Shown here one piece after another: positions 19,616 to 28,068 of a DNA stretch of 64,000 nucleotides; position 1 is the first letter of the stretch; each line of letters begins with the position of its first letter. The notes under the pieces were generated by a model. That model was not told the DNA's origin, did not search any database, and saw only the letters and a program-made list of their open reading frames with translations. The stretch covers positions 1 to 64,000 of the forward strand of contig NZ_JPSL02000035.1 of NCBI RefSeq assembly GCF_000771745.2, given 5' to 3'. The DNA comes from Thermus filiformis (GTDB lineage: Bacteria; Deinococcota; Deinococci; Deinococcales; Thermaceae). The position numbers and the translations under genes are program-made.

Positions 19616-20976
19616 ACCAGCCTCTTGGCCTCTTCCAGGACCCGGGCCACCAGCTCGGGGCTTTCCGCCTCGCAGTAGATCCGGAGGACGGGCTCCGTTC
19701 CCGAGGGGCGGAAGAGGACCCAGCCCCCCCGGAAGTGCCACTTGATGCCGTCCAGCTCCTCCACCCGCTCCACCTCGAGGCCCGCCAGGGGCCGGGGCTC
19801 GCGGAAGCGGTCCAGGGAGACGGGCCGGTCCAGGTGGAGGTCCAGCCGGTCGTAGGCGTGGCGGAGGCCGGTCTCTTCCTCGATCTCCCGGAAGAGGGTC
19901 TTGAGGTCCTTCCCCGTCTTGGCCACCGCCTCGGCCAGGAGGAGGCTGTTTAGGATCCCGTCCCGCTCCGGGATGTGCCCCGCCACCCCGATGCCGCCCG
20001 ACTCCTCGCCCCCGATCAGCACGTCCCCCTTGAGGAACTCCTCCGTGATGTACTTGAACCCCACGGGTGTGGTGAGGACCTGTAGGCCCAGGACCTCCCC
20101 CAGCCGGTCAATGATCCGGCTCACGGAGAAGGTCTTCACCACCCGGCCCCGAAAGCCCTTGGCGTAGAGGTGCTTGAGGAGGACGGCGAAGATCTGGTGG
20201 CTGTTGAAGAACTCCCCGCCGGCCAGGACCGCCCCCACCCGGTCCGCGTCCCCATCCGTGACGGCGGCGAAGGTGGGGGGCTCCTCCGCCTTCATCACCG
20301 CGGTCAGGGTGCGCAGGTTCTTGGGCAAAGGCTCCGGGTTCACCCCGTAGAAGAGGGGGTGGGGGACGTTGTGGAGCTCCCGGACGGCAAGGGGCAGCCC
20401 CACATGGCGGACGAAGCCCGCGATCCAGCCGCCCCCCGCCCCGCCCATGGCGTCGTGGTAGAGGACGCCGGGGAAGGCCTTTAGGGCCTCCAGGTCCAAA
20501 AGCTCCCGGAGCCGTTCGTAGTAGGCTTCCCGCACCGAAAGCCGCAGGATTTCTCCGGTCCTCTTCTCCGGCTTCTGGCCCAGCCGGGCCTCCACCTCCT
20601 TGACCATCTCGGGGGTGGCGCTTCCCCCGTAAGGCCCCTTGATCTTCACCCCCAGGTACTCGGGGGGGTTGTGGCTGGCGGTGAGCATCAGCCCCCCGTC
20701 CGCCTTCAGGTGGACCACGGCGAAGGAGAGGACCGGGGTGGGGAGGGGGCCGGGGCTCAGGTGGACCTCGAGGCCCGCCTCCGCCAGGACGCGGGCCGCC
20801 TCCTGTGCGAACCGGTCCGCCATGAACCGGGTGTCGTACCCCACCACCACCCGGCCCTTCCCCTCGTCCTGGAGGTACTTGGCGTAGGCCTCCGCCACCT
20901 TGATGAGGTTGTCAAAGGTGAAGTCTTGGGCAATGATCCCCCGCCATCCGTCGGTGCCGAAGCGGATCCCGCTCAT
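19612..20976 (-). CDS. Phosphoglucomutase/phosphomannomutase
   Basis: Alpha-D-phosphohexomutase of 454 residues with four domains. The phosphoserine is S101 in LTASHNPPEY. The metal loop is VTDGDADRVG. The sugar-binding loop GGEESGG sits in LIGGEESGGIG, and the phosphate loop RPSGTEP is near the C-terminus. It interconverts hexose-1- and hexose-6-phosphates; it could take the glucose-1-phosphate made by GalT into glycolysis. First gene of a two-gene unit with the MBL hydrolase, divergent from the helicase gene. Confidence 0.92.
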   Translation of the reverse strand: MSGIRFGTDGWRGIIAQDFTFDNLIKVAEAYAKYLQDEGKGRVVVGYDTRFMADRFAQEAARVLAEAGLEVHLSPGPLPTPVLSFAVVHLKADGGLMLTASHNPPEYLGVKIKGPYGGSATPEMVKEVEARLGQKPEKRTGEILRLSVREAYYERLRELLDLEALKAFPGVLYHDAMGGAGGGWIAGFVRHVGLPLAVRELHNVPHPLFYGVNPEPLPKNLRTLTAVMKAEEPPTFAAVTDGDADRVGAVLAGGEFFNSHQIFAVLLKHLYAKGFRGRVVKTFSVSRIIDRLGEVLGLQVLTTPVGFKYITEEFLKGDVLIGGEESGGIGVAGHIPERDGILNSLLLAEAVAKTGKDLKTLFREIEEETGLRHAYDRLDLHLDRPVSLDRFREPRPLAGLEVERVEELDGIKWHFRGGWVLFRPSGTEPVLRIYCEAESPELVARVLEEAKRLV

Positions 20977-21007
20977 GCCCCCATCATACGGGGCTCCCGT
21001 GGGGGAG

Positions 21008-21013
21008 TATCAT
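21008..21013 (+). promoter_or_regulatory. Possible -10 box of the helicase gene
   Basis: TATCAT lies 8 nt before an in-frame GTG at 21022 and 20 nt before the ATG at 21034. This is the spacing expected for a short or absent leader. No good -35 is visible. Confidence 0.35.
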
Positions 21014-21033
21014 GGTCCTCTGTGGACGAGCCC

Positions 21034-23148
21034 ATGGACGACCTCCTCGCTCCCTTGAACGAGGCCCAGCGCCAGGCGGTCCTGCACTTTGAGGGGCCGG
21101 CTTTGGTGGTGGCGGGGGCGGGGAGCGGCAAGACCCGGACCGTGGTCCACCGGGTGGCCTACCTCCTCCGGCACCGGGGGGTCTACCCCACCGAGGTCCT
21201 GGCGGTCACCTTCACCAACAAGGCGGCGAACGAGCTCAAGGAGAGGCTTTTGCACCTGGTGGGGCCCGCCGCCCGCGAGATCTGGGCCGCCACCTTCCAC
21301 TCCGCCGCCTTGCGGATCCTCCGGGCCTACGGGGAGCGGCTGGGCCTGAAGCCCGGCTTCGTGGTCTACGGGGAGGACGACCAGGAGGCGCTTTTGCGGG
21401 AGCTTTTGAAGGAGATGGGCCTCGAGGCCCGCCCCGGCCCCATCAAGGCCTTTCTGGACCGGGCCAAGAACTCCGGAAAGAGCCTGGAGGCCTTCCTAAG
21501 GGAGGCCCCGGAGTACATAGCCGGCCTACCCAAGGAGAGGCTCGCCCCCCTCCTGTACCGCTACCAGGAGGCCCTGAGGGCCCAGGGGGCGGTGGACTTC
21601 GGGGACATCCTCCTTTTGGCCCTGGAGCTTCTGGAGGGGCACCCGGAGGTCCTGGAAAAGGTCCGGCAGCGGGCCCGCTTCATCCACGTGGACGAGTACC
21701 AGGACACCAACCCCGTCCAGTACCGGTTCGTCCGCCTTTTGGCTTCCCCAGACGCCCCCAACCTGGTGGCCGTGGGGGACCCGGACCAGTCCATCTACGG
21801 CTTCCGGGCGGCGGACATCCGGAACATCCTGGACTTCACCCGGGACTTCCCCGGGGCGAGGATCTACCGCCTCGAGGAGAACTACCGCTCCACCGAGGCC
21901 ATCCTGCGCCTAGCCAACGCGGTCATCGCCCAGAACCAGGCCCGGCTGGAGAAGACCCTCCGCCCCCGGAAGAAGGGGGGGGAGCCGGTCCGGCTCTACC
22001 GGGCGGCCACCGCCCGGGAGGAGGCCCAGTTCGTGGCCCAGGAGGTGGCCCGCCTGGGCCCTCCGTACGACCGGTACGCCGTTCTATACCGCACCAACGC
22101 CCAAAGCCGCCTCCTGGAGGAGGCGCTCCGCTTCGCGGGCATCCCCGCCCAGGTGGTGGGGGGGGTGGGGTTTTTTGAGCGGGCCGAGGTCAAGGACCTT
22201 TTGGCCTACGCCCGGCTGGCGGTCAACCCCCTGGACGCCTTGGCCTTCCAGCGGGCGGTCAAGACCCCGCCCCGGGGTCTGGGCCAGGCCACTTTGGAGC
22301 GGGTCAGGGCGTTGGACCTTCCTCCCCTCGAGGCCCTAAAGGCCCTCCCCCTGAAAGGGGCCCAGGCCCGGGCCAAGGAGGCCTTCTTGGCCCTTATGGA
22401 GGAGCTTTTCGTCCTGGCCGAGGGTCCGGCGGAGGCCTTCTTCCGCCACCTCCTGGCGGCCACGGACTACCTGGCCTACCTCAAGGAGGCGTATCCGGAC
22501 CACGAGGACCGGCGGGAGAACGTGGAGGAGCTTTTGCGGGCGGCGGAGGAGGCGGGCTCGGTCCAGGAGTTCCTGGACCGGGTGGCCCTGACCGCGAGCG
22601 CGGACCAAGCCGAAGGGGCGGAGCCCCAGGGCCAGGTCCGGCTCATGACCCTCCACAACGCCAAGGGGCTGGAGTTTCCCGTGGTCTTCCTGGTGGGCCT
22701 GGAGGAGAACCTCCTGCCCCACCGGAATAGCCTTTCCCGCCTCGAGGACCTGGAGGAGGAGCGCCGCCTCTTCTACGTGGGCCTGACCCGGGCCCAGGAG
22801 CGGCTCTACCTCTCCTACGCCCTGGAGCGGGAGGTCTACGGGCGGCGGGAGCACACCCGGATGAGCCGGTTTCTGGAGGAGCTCCCCCCGGGGCTTTATG
22901 AGCTTTACGAGCCGAACGCCCACACCCGGCCCGCCCCCTCCCCCCAGCCCCCGGGGCCCAGACCTTCCGAGGGGGGGTTCAAGGGAGGGGAGAAGGTCTA
23001 CCACCCCAAGTTCGGCCCCGGCCGGGTGGTGGCGGCCCGGGGGGAGGAGGTCACGGTCCACTTTGAGGGGGTGGGGCTTAAGAAGCTCCACCTTCGCTTC
23101 GCCGACTTGTTGCTTCTCCGCCAGGAGAACACCGAGAGGCCCCTGTAA
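21034..23148 (+). CDS. uvrD: UvrD/PcrA-type DNA helicase
   Basis: A superfamily 1A 3'-to-5' helicase of 704 residues, acting in nucleotide excision and mismatch repair. Walker A AGAGSGKT is at 27-34; motif II VDEYQDTNPVQ; motif III GDPDQSIYGFR; motif VI VGLTRAQERLYLSYA. The C-terminal tail KVYHPKFGPGRVVAARGEEV is a Tudor-like domain known to contact RNA polymerase in UvrD/PcrA. ATG 21034 gives MDDLLAPLNEAQ; GTG 21022 would add VDEP. No partner gene is adjacent. Confidence 0.93.
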   Translation: MDDLLAPLNEAQRQAVLHFEGPALVVAGAGSGKTRTVVHRVAYLLRHRGVYPTEVLAVTFTNKAANELKERLLHLVGPAAREIWAATFHSAALRILRAYGERLGLKPGFVVYGEDDQEALLRELLKEMGLEARPGPIKAFLDRAKNSGKSLEAFLREAPEYIAGLPKERLAPLLYRYQEALRAQGAVDFGDILLLALELLEGHPEVLEKVRQRARFIHVDEYQDTNPVQYRFVRLLASPDAPNLVAVGDPDQSIYGFRAADIRNILDFTRDFPGARIYRLEENYRSTEAILRLANAVIAQNQARLEKTLRPRKKGGEPVRLYRAATAREEAQFVAQEVARLGPPYDRYAVLYRTNAQSRLLEEALRFAGIPAQVVGGVGFFERAEVKDLLAYARLAVNPLDALAFQRAVKTPPRGLGQATLERVRALDLPPLEALKALPLKGAQARAKEAFLALMEELFVLAEGPAEAFFRHLLAATDYLAYLKEAYPDHEDRRENVEELLRAAEEAGSVQEFLDRVALTASADQAEGAEPQGQVRLMTLHNAKGLEFPVVFLVGLEENLLPHRNSLSRLEDLEEERRLFYVGLTRAQERLYLSYALEREVYGRREHTRMSRFLEELPPGLYELYEPNAHTRPAPSPQPPGPRPSEGGFKGGEKVYHPKFGPGRVVAARGEEVTVHFEGVGLKKLHLRFADLLLLRQENTERPL

Positions 23149-23192
23149 TCCCACGCCAGCCCGGCCCCGATTGTGGAAGGAAACGGCAGCCT

Positions 23193-23870
23193 ATGAGGCC
23201 CTTGCCCCTCTTCTACCAAAGGGAAACCCGGCTTCTGGACCCTCTGGTCCAGGCGGCCAGCCTGGCCAAGGCCCCCCTCCTGGTCTACGGGGTGCGGGGG
23301 ACCCCCTCCCGGGAGGCCCTCCTGGCCATGGAGGCTTTGGGCCTGGCGGGGGCGGCCTTTGAGGAGGCGCGGCCCCTCGAGGGCGTGGTCCCCGACGCGG
23401 AGGCCCGGATGGCCGGGGTCATGGACCTGGCCTACCCGGTGCGGGGCGTCCTCAGGGGTCAGTTCGCCTTCGGCGTGGCCCTGGACCGGCTCCTTTCCGC
23501 CCAGGCGGGGGCGCGGGCCCTGTGGGTGGGGCGGCCCCACCTCCTTTTGGCCCCCTTTTTGCGGGCCCTGGGCGAGGTCTCCGTTTTGGCCCAGAGCTAC
23601 GCGGAGGGGGAGGCCTTTCTGGCCCGCCTCCCCGCGCCGGTGCGGGGGCGGGTGGTCCTCAAGGAGGCGGAGGCCCAGGCCTTGGCCCTGCGGGCCGACC
23701 TCCTCGTCTACGGGGGCGGCCCCCTTCCCCTGAGCCTCGTCCAGCCCTTCCACCAGCTTCTGGCCCTGGCCGAGCCCGGCGAGCGGGCGCGAGGCCTGGC
23801 GGGCCGGAGCTTGGGGGAGGAGCTGCCCTTCCTCTGGGCCCAGGCGGTCCTGGAGGCCCTGGGCTACTAG
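23193..23870 (+). CDS. Uncharacterised protein, faintly like shikimate dehydrogenase
   Basis: I do not recognise this 225-residue protein with certainty. It is soluble, rich in Ala/Leu/Gly, with no signal peptide or membrane segment. The order of secondary elements (an LVYGVRGTPSREALLAMEALGL start, LWVGRPHLLLAPFLRALGEV in the middle, LLVYGGGPLP, and a final LGEELPFLWAQAVLEALG helix) recalls AroE-type dehydrogenases. The glycine-rich nucleotide motif is altered and the AroE lysine/aspartate pair is not evident. It stands 44 bp after the helicase gene on the same strand and may share its transcript. The composition and codon pattern match the neighbours, so it is probably real. Confidence 0.6.
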   Translation: MRPLPLFYQRETRLLDPLVQAASLAKAPLLVYGVRGTPSREALLAMEALGLAGAAFEEARPLEGVVPDAEARMAGVMDLAYPVRGVLRGQFAFGVALDRLLSAQAGARALWVGRPHLLLAPFLRALGEVSVLAQSYAEGEAFLARLPAPVRGRVVLKEAEAQALALRADLLVYGGGPLPLSLVQPFHQLLALAEPGERARGLAGRSLGEELPFLWAQAVLEALGY

Positions 23871-23874
23871 CGCC

Positions 23875-24279
23875 TTATCGCCTGAGCTCCCGCCTCAGGA
23901 GGAGCATGCTCAGGGCGATGAGGGTGAAGGCGATCAGGGCCTGTAGGGGAATGGGGAACTGGGGGATGTACTCCACCGAGCAGGGCACGGGAGGCTTGCA
24001 GGCCACGGGGGCGAAGCCGGGAAGCCTCTGTTCCGCCAGGTGGAGGAGGCTGATGCCCCCCCCCACCAGGGAGAGGGCGAGGCTGTAGGGCCAGACCCCG
24101 TAGTCCGAGCGCCAAAGGGCAAGGAAGAGGATCAGGGCCTGGGGGTACATGAAGATGCGCTGGTACCAGCAGAGCTCGCAGGGGAGGAAGAGCCGGACCT
24201 CGGAGTAGTAGAGGCTTCCCAGGGTGGCCACGAGCGCCACCACCCAGGCGAAGAAGAGGAGCCAGAGCGGGCGGTTCAT
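23875..24279 (-). CDS. Disulfide-bond formation protein, BdbC/DsbB type
   Basis: A 134-residue inner-membrane protein with four predicted membrane segments. The quinone-side pair CELC (in LPCELCWYQRIFMYPQ) and the second periplasmic pair CKPPVPC are both present. It would reoxidise a DsbA/BdbD-like thioredoxin using quinone, helping to form disulfides in exported proteins. I prefer ATG 24279 (MNRPLWLL) over ATG 24297, because a TATACT box lies 6 nt upstream, giving a leaderless message. It ends 4 bp from the preceding convergent gene. Confidence 0.9.
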   Translation of the reverse strand: MNRPLWLLFFAWVVALVATLGSLYYSEVRLFLPCELCWYQRIFMYPQALILFLALWRSDYGVWPYSLALSLVGGGISLLHLAEQRLPGFAPVACKPPVPCSVEYIPQFPIPLQALIAFTLIALSMLLLRRELRR

Positions 24280-24285
24280 GGGAGA

Positions 24286-24291
24286 AGTATA
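24286..24291 (-). promoter_or_regulatory. -10 box (TATACT) of the BdbC gene
   Basis: On the minus strand TATACT is followed by TCTCCC and the ATG at 24279. Six bases between -10 and start codon imply a leaderless mRNA, common in Deinococcus-Thermus. Confidence 0.6.
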
Positions 24292-24300
24292 GGCCAAGGG

Positions 24301-24417
24301 CTAAACGCTGAACGCCTAACGCTGAACGCTGAACGCCTAACGCTGAACGCTAAAAGCGTTTGACGTTTGGCGTTTGACGTTCGGCGTTGGACGTTGGGCA
24401 TTTGACCTTCGGCGTTT
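24301..24417. repeat. Heptamer array with its inverted counterpart
   Basis: The left half (24301-24353) is a run of seven-base units such as AACGCTG and AACGCCT. The right half (24356-24417) is a run of the complementary type, such as GTTTGAC, GTTTGGC and GTTCGGC. Both halves keep a 7-bp period, so the tract can form a long imperfect hairpin. It fills the gap between the BdbC promoter and the ftsY stop. Confidence 0.85.
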
Positions 24418-24420
24418 TCC

Positions 24421-25338
24421 CTATCCCTCCAAAAGCGCCTCCGCGTAGGCCAAGGCGTCAAAGGGCTGGAGGTCCTCCGGTTTTTCCCCCACGCCGATGA
24501 ACTTCACCGGCACCTGGAGGGTCTGGACGATGGGGATGAGGACCCCGCCCTTGGCCGTTCCGTCCAGCTTGGTCACGATGACCCCGGTTAGGCCCACGGC
24601 CTCGTGGAACTTTTTGGCCTGCTCGAGGCCGTTCTGGCCCGTCACCGCGTCCAGGACCAGCCAGACCTCCTTGGGCTCCCCCTCTTCGGCCTTGGCGATG
24701 GCCCGCTTCACCTTCTTCAGCTCCTCCATCAGGTTGTGCTTGGTGTGGAGCCGGCCCGCCGTGTCCACGAAGAGGAGGTCTATCCCCCGGGCCTTCCGGG
24801 CCTGGGCGGCGTCAAAGGCCAGGGCGGCGGGGTCCGCGCCCTCGGCCCCCTTGATCACCGGCAGGCCCAGCCGCTCCGCCCAGAGGGCGAGCTGGTCGCT
24901 TCCCGCCGCCCGGAAGGTGTCCGCGGCGCAGAGGAGGACGCTTCTACCCAGGTTCCGGTAGTACTGGCCCAGCTTGGCGATGGTGGTGGTCTTGCCCACC
25001 CCGTTCACCCCCACCACCATCACCACGTGCCCGGCCGGCTCCACCGCCCTTTTCCGGGCGTCCGGCCGGAAGCCGAGCTTCCGCAAGGCGGCCCGGCGCT
25101 CGTCGGGCTCCAGGAGGAGGGCGATGGCCTCCTTGGCCGCCTCCTTCAGGTCCTTCTTCCCGCTTTTGCGGATCTCCTCCAGGATCTTTTCCGTGGCCTC
25201 CAGGCCTACGTCCGCCTGAAGGAGGGCCATCTCCAGCTCCTCCAGGACCTCTTCCGGCCTCCCTCCCCAGGGGACGGCCCGGGAGAGGGCCTCCCGGGTC
25301 TTGGCCAGGCCCGCCTTCAGCCGGTCAAACCACCCCAT
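24421..25338 (-). CDS. ftsY: Signal recognition particle receptor FtsY
   Basis: A GTPase of 305 residues that docks the SRP-ribosome complex at the membrane. The N domain four-helix bundle is about 1-95 and the G domain about 100-305. G1 is GVNGVGKTTT, G3 DTAGRLHT, G4 TKLDGTAKGG. The acidic A domain of E. coli FtsY is absent, as in Thermus. C-terminal GVGEKPEDLQPFD is the conserved closing motif. Together with yidC downstream in the window it forms part of the membrane-protein insertion machinery, though in a separate unit. Confidence 0.96.
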   Translation of the reverse strand: MGWFDRLKAGLAKTREALSRAVPWGGRPEEVLEELEMALLQADVGLEATEKILEEIRKSGKKDLKEAAKEAIALLLEPDERRAALRKLGFRPDARKRAVEPAGHVVMVVGVNGVGKTTTIAKLGQYYRNLGRSVLLCAADTFRAAGSDQLALWAERLGLPVIKGAEGADPAALAFDAAQARKARGIDLLFVDTAGRLHTKHNLMEELKKVKRAIAKAEEGEPKEVWLVLDAVTGQNGLEQAKKFHEAVGLTGVIVTKLDGTAKGGVLIPIVQTLQVPVKFIGVGEKPEDLQPFDALAYAEALLEG

Positions 25339-25393
25339 CCTCTTCTCCTCGCCGCGTGGCCCCGTGCGAACGCCAAGGTTTTGCCGGGCGGCC

Positions 25394-25831
25394 TCAGCGG
25401 AAGTTTACCCCCAGGACCGCCCGCCAGGTCTTGGGGGCGTCCGCGAAGCCGTAGACGTACTGGCCCTCGAGGAAGAGGCCGGTGTAGGGGTCCAAAAGCC
25501 CCTCCAGGCCCAGGCTGAACCCCACCCCGAAGGTGCTTTGAGGGCCCAGGACCCCGGAAAGCCCTCCGCCGAAGTAGGGGAGGAGGCCCCGGAGGGTGGG
25601 GTCGTACTGGCCCAGGTCAGGCTTGAAGAGGAGGTCCCCCCCCACCGCCAGGCCCGGGCTCGCGGGGGCCAGGTCCAGGTAGAGGCGGCCCGAGAGGTTC
25701 CGCCTCAGGACGCTCTCCACCCCCGCCCCGAAGGAGAGCCCGGTGCTTTCCCCGTAGCCGAACCGCATTTGGATGGCGCTCTGGGCGAGCCCCACGCCCA
25801 GAAGAAGCAAAAGAGCCAAAGCCTTCCGCAC
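25394..25831 (-). CDS. Small secreted beta-barrel-like protein
   Basis: This 145-residue protein has a clear signal peptide (MRKALALLLLLGVGLAQS). The rest alternates glycine-rich strands (FGYGESTGLSFGAGVES, LYLDLAPASPGLAVGGDLLF, FGVGFSLGLEGLLDPYTGLF) and ends in aromatic-polar VNFR, the usual pattern of a small outer-membrane barrel. Family not identified. It is 21 bp after gltX on the same strand and 55 bp before ftsY, so it may be co-transcribed. No catalytic motif is visible. Confidence 0.7.
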   Translation of the reverse strand: MRKALALLLLLGVGLAQSAIQMRFGYGESTGLSFGAGVESVLRRNLSGRLYLDLAPASPGLAVGGDLLFKPDLGQYDPTLRGLLPYFGGGLSGVLGPQSTFGVGFSLGLEGLLDPYTGLFLEGQYVYGFADAPKTWRAVLGVNFR

Positions 25832-25852
25832 GGCCCCAGTCTAGCAGGTTGT

Positions 25853-27271
25853 TCAGGCCTTCACAAGCGCCCGGGCCCGCTCCAGCCGGGCCAGGACCCG
25901 CTCCCGGCCCAAAAGGGCCATGACCTCAAAGAGGCCGGGGGTCTCCAGGACCCCGGTCAGGGCCGCCCGCACGGGCTGGGCCACCTGGCCCAGCTTCAGG
26001 CCCTTCTCCTGGGCGAAGGCGCGGAAGAGGGCCTCGAGGGCCTCCTCCTTCCACTCGGGGAGGGCCTTAAGCCTCGCCTCCAGCTCCGGCAGGAAATCCA
26101 TGCCCTCCATCAGCTTGGCCAGGGCCTTCTCCCCCAGGGGGTAGTCCTCCCGGAAAAGATACTGGGCCTTCTCCACGAACTCCTTCAGGGTGTCAAACCG
26201 GGGGCGCATCAGCTCCACCGCCCGGAGGAGGTAGGCCTCGTCCGGCCAGGAAAGCCCCACCTCCTCCAAAAAGGGCTTGACCCGCCGGGCGACCTCCTCC
26301 AAAGGAAGGACCTCCCGGATGTACTTCCCGTTCATCCAGCGGAGCTTTTCCAGGTCAAAGACCGGCCCCCCCAGCGAGACCCTTTCCCAGCTGAAGGCCG
26401 CGATCATCTCCTCGAGGGTGAAGATCTCCCGTCCGTCCGGCATGGAGAAGCCCATCAAACCTAGGTAGTTCCTCAGGGCCTCGGGCAGGAACCCCTCCTT
26501 CTTGTACCACTCCAAGGAGGTGTGGCTCTTGCGCTTGGAGATCTTGGTCTTGTCGGGGTTGCGCAGGAGGGGCATGTGGTAAAACCGCGGCGCCTCCCAG
26601 CCGAAGGCCCGGTAGAGGAGGACGTGGATGGGGGTAGAGACCAACCACTCTTCCGCCCGGATCACGTCCGTGACCCCCATGAGGTGGTCGTCCACCACGT
26701 TGGCCAGGTGGTAGGTGGGGTAGCCGTCGGACTTGAGGAGGACCACGTCGGGGATCTCCTCGTTGTCGTAGACCACCACGCCCCGGAGCTCGTCCCGCAC
26801 CTCGGTGGTGCCGGGGCGGGGCACCTTGAGCCGGATCACGTGGGGCTCGCCCCGCCTGGCCCGCTCCTCCGCCTCCTCGGGGGGGATGTTGCGGGCGCGG
26901 CCATCGTAGCCGCCCTTCTCCTGGCGGATCCTTTCCAGCTCCTCCGGGGTCTCAAAGGCCCGGTAGGCCCAGCCCCGCTTGAGAAGCTCCTCCGCGTGTG
27001 CCCGGTAGAGGGGAAGCCTTTCCGACTGGCGGTAGGGCCCGTGGGGGCCGCCCACGTCCGGCCCCTCGTCGTAGGGGATGCCCAGCCACCGGAGCGCGGC
27101 GAGGATGCGCTCCTCCGCCCCCGGCACGTAGCGGGCCCGGTCCGTGTCCTCTATGCGGACGATGAACCGGCCCCCGTTCTTCCTGGCCCAGACGTAGTTG
27201 AAAAGGGCGATGTAGGCCGTTCCCACGTGGGGGTCCCCCGTGGGGCTCGGCGCGATCCGGGTCACGACCAT
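25853..27271 (-). CDS. gltX: Glutamyl-tRNA synthetase
   Basis: A class I synthetase of 472 residues charging tRNA-Glu. The HIGH-type motif [15 protein letters not shown] is at residues 9-23 and the KMSKS-type motif is KISKRKS near 243. The C-terminal anticodon-binding helical domain is about 320-472. Length and motifs agree with the structurally known T. thermophilus enzyme. A GATAAT box lies close upstream on the minus strand; the gene is divergent from lptB with 55 bp between. Confidence 0.96.
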   Translation of the reverse strand: MVVTRIAPSPTGDPHVGTAYIALFNYVWARKNGGRFIVRIEDTDRARYVPGAEERILAALRWLGIPYDEGPDVGGPHGPYRQSERLPLYRAHAEELLKRGWAYRAFETPEELERIRQEKGGYDGRARNIPPEEAEERARRGEPHVIRLKVPRPGTTEVRDELRGVVVYDNEEIPDVVLLKSDGYPTYHLANVVDDHLMGVTDVIRAEEWLVSTPIHVLLYRAFGWEAPRFYHMPLLRNPDKTKISKRKSHTSLEWYKKEGFLPEALRNYLGLMGFSMPDGREIFTLEEMIAAFSWERVSLGGPVFDLEKLRWMNGKYIREVLPLEEVARRVKPFLEEVGLSWPDEAYLLRAVELMRPRFDTLKEFVEKAQYLFREDYPLGEKALAKLMEGMDFLPELEARLKALPEWKEEALEALFRAFAQEKGLKLGQVAQPVRAALTGVLETPGLFEVMALLGRERVLARLERARALVKA

Positions 27272-27326
27272 ACCTTCCCATTATCTCTCATTCCCCCTTC
27301 AGGGGCTTGGGATAGGCTTAAAGGGC

Positions 27327-28049
27327 ATGGAGCTTCGCGCACAGGGGCTTAGGAAGCGGTACGGGGCCCGGGAGGTGGTCCGGGGGGTGGACCTTCACCT
27401 GAGGCGGGGGGAGATCGTGGCCCTCTTCGGGCCCAACGGGGCGGGGAAGACCACCACCTTCTACATGATGGTGGGGTTCATCCGGCCCACCGGGGGGCGG
27501 ATCTTCCTCAAGGGGGAGGAGGTGGGCCGCCTGCCCATGCACCAACGGGCCCGCCGGGGCCTCGGCTACCTCCCCCAGGAGCCCAGCGCCTTCCGGCGCA
27601 TGACCGCCCTGGAGAACCTCCTGGCCATCCTGGAGTTCCAGCCTCTTTCCAAAAAGGAGCGGATGAACCGGGCCCTCGCCCTCCTGGAGGAGCTGGGCAT
27701 CCTGCACCTGAAGGACCGGTACGCCTACCAGCTCTCCGGCGGGGAGAGGCGCCGCTTGGAGATCGCCCGCGCCCTGACCACCAACCCCGACTTCATCCTC
27801 CTGGACGAGCCCTTCACCGGGGTGGACCCCAAGAACGTGCGGGAGATCCAGAAGCTGGTCTTTGAGTTGCGGGAGCGGCGGGGGGTGGGGGTCTTCATCA
27901 CCGACCACGCGGTGCGGGAAACCCTGGCCATCACCGACCGGGTCTACCTGATGTACGACGGCCGGATTGAGTTTGAGGGCGACCCTGCCACCTTCGCCCA
28001 GGACACGGGGGTCAGGCGGTACTACCTGGGGGAGGACTACGAGCTTTGA
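27327..28049 (+). CDS. lptB: LPS-export-type ABC ATPase (LptB)
   Basis: A cytoplasmic ATPase of 240 residues. Walker [19 protein letters not shown]-loop [18 protein letters not shown], signature [15 protein letters not shown], Walker [14 protein letters not shown] and switch DHAVRETL all match LptB rather than LivF. In Gram-negatives LptB drives lipopolysaccharide export; Thermus makes other outer-envelope glycolipids, so the cargo here is uncertain. ATG 27327 ([15 protein letters not shown]) is chosen; a TAGGCT box lies about 8 nt upstream. No lptF, lptG or lptC gene is next to it. Confidence 0.85.
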   Translation: MELRAQGLRKRYGAREVVRGVDLHLRRGEIVALFGPNGAGKTTTFYMMVGFIRPTGGRIFLKGEEVGRLPMHQRARRGLGYLPQEPSAFRRMTALENLLAILEFQPLSKKERMNRALALLEELGILHLKDRYAYQLSGGERRRLEIARALTTNPDFILLDEPFTGVDPKNVREIQKLVFELRERRGVGVFITDHAVRETLAITDRVYLMYDGRIEFEGDPATFAQDTGVRRYYLGEDYEL

Positions 28050-28068
28050 TGCCTCCTGGCAGAGAACC

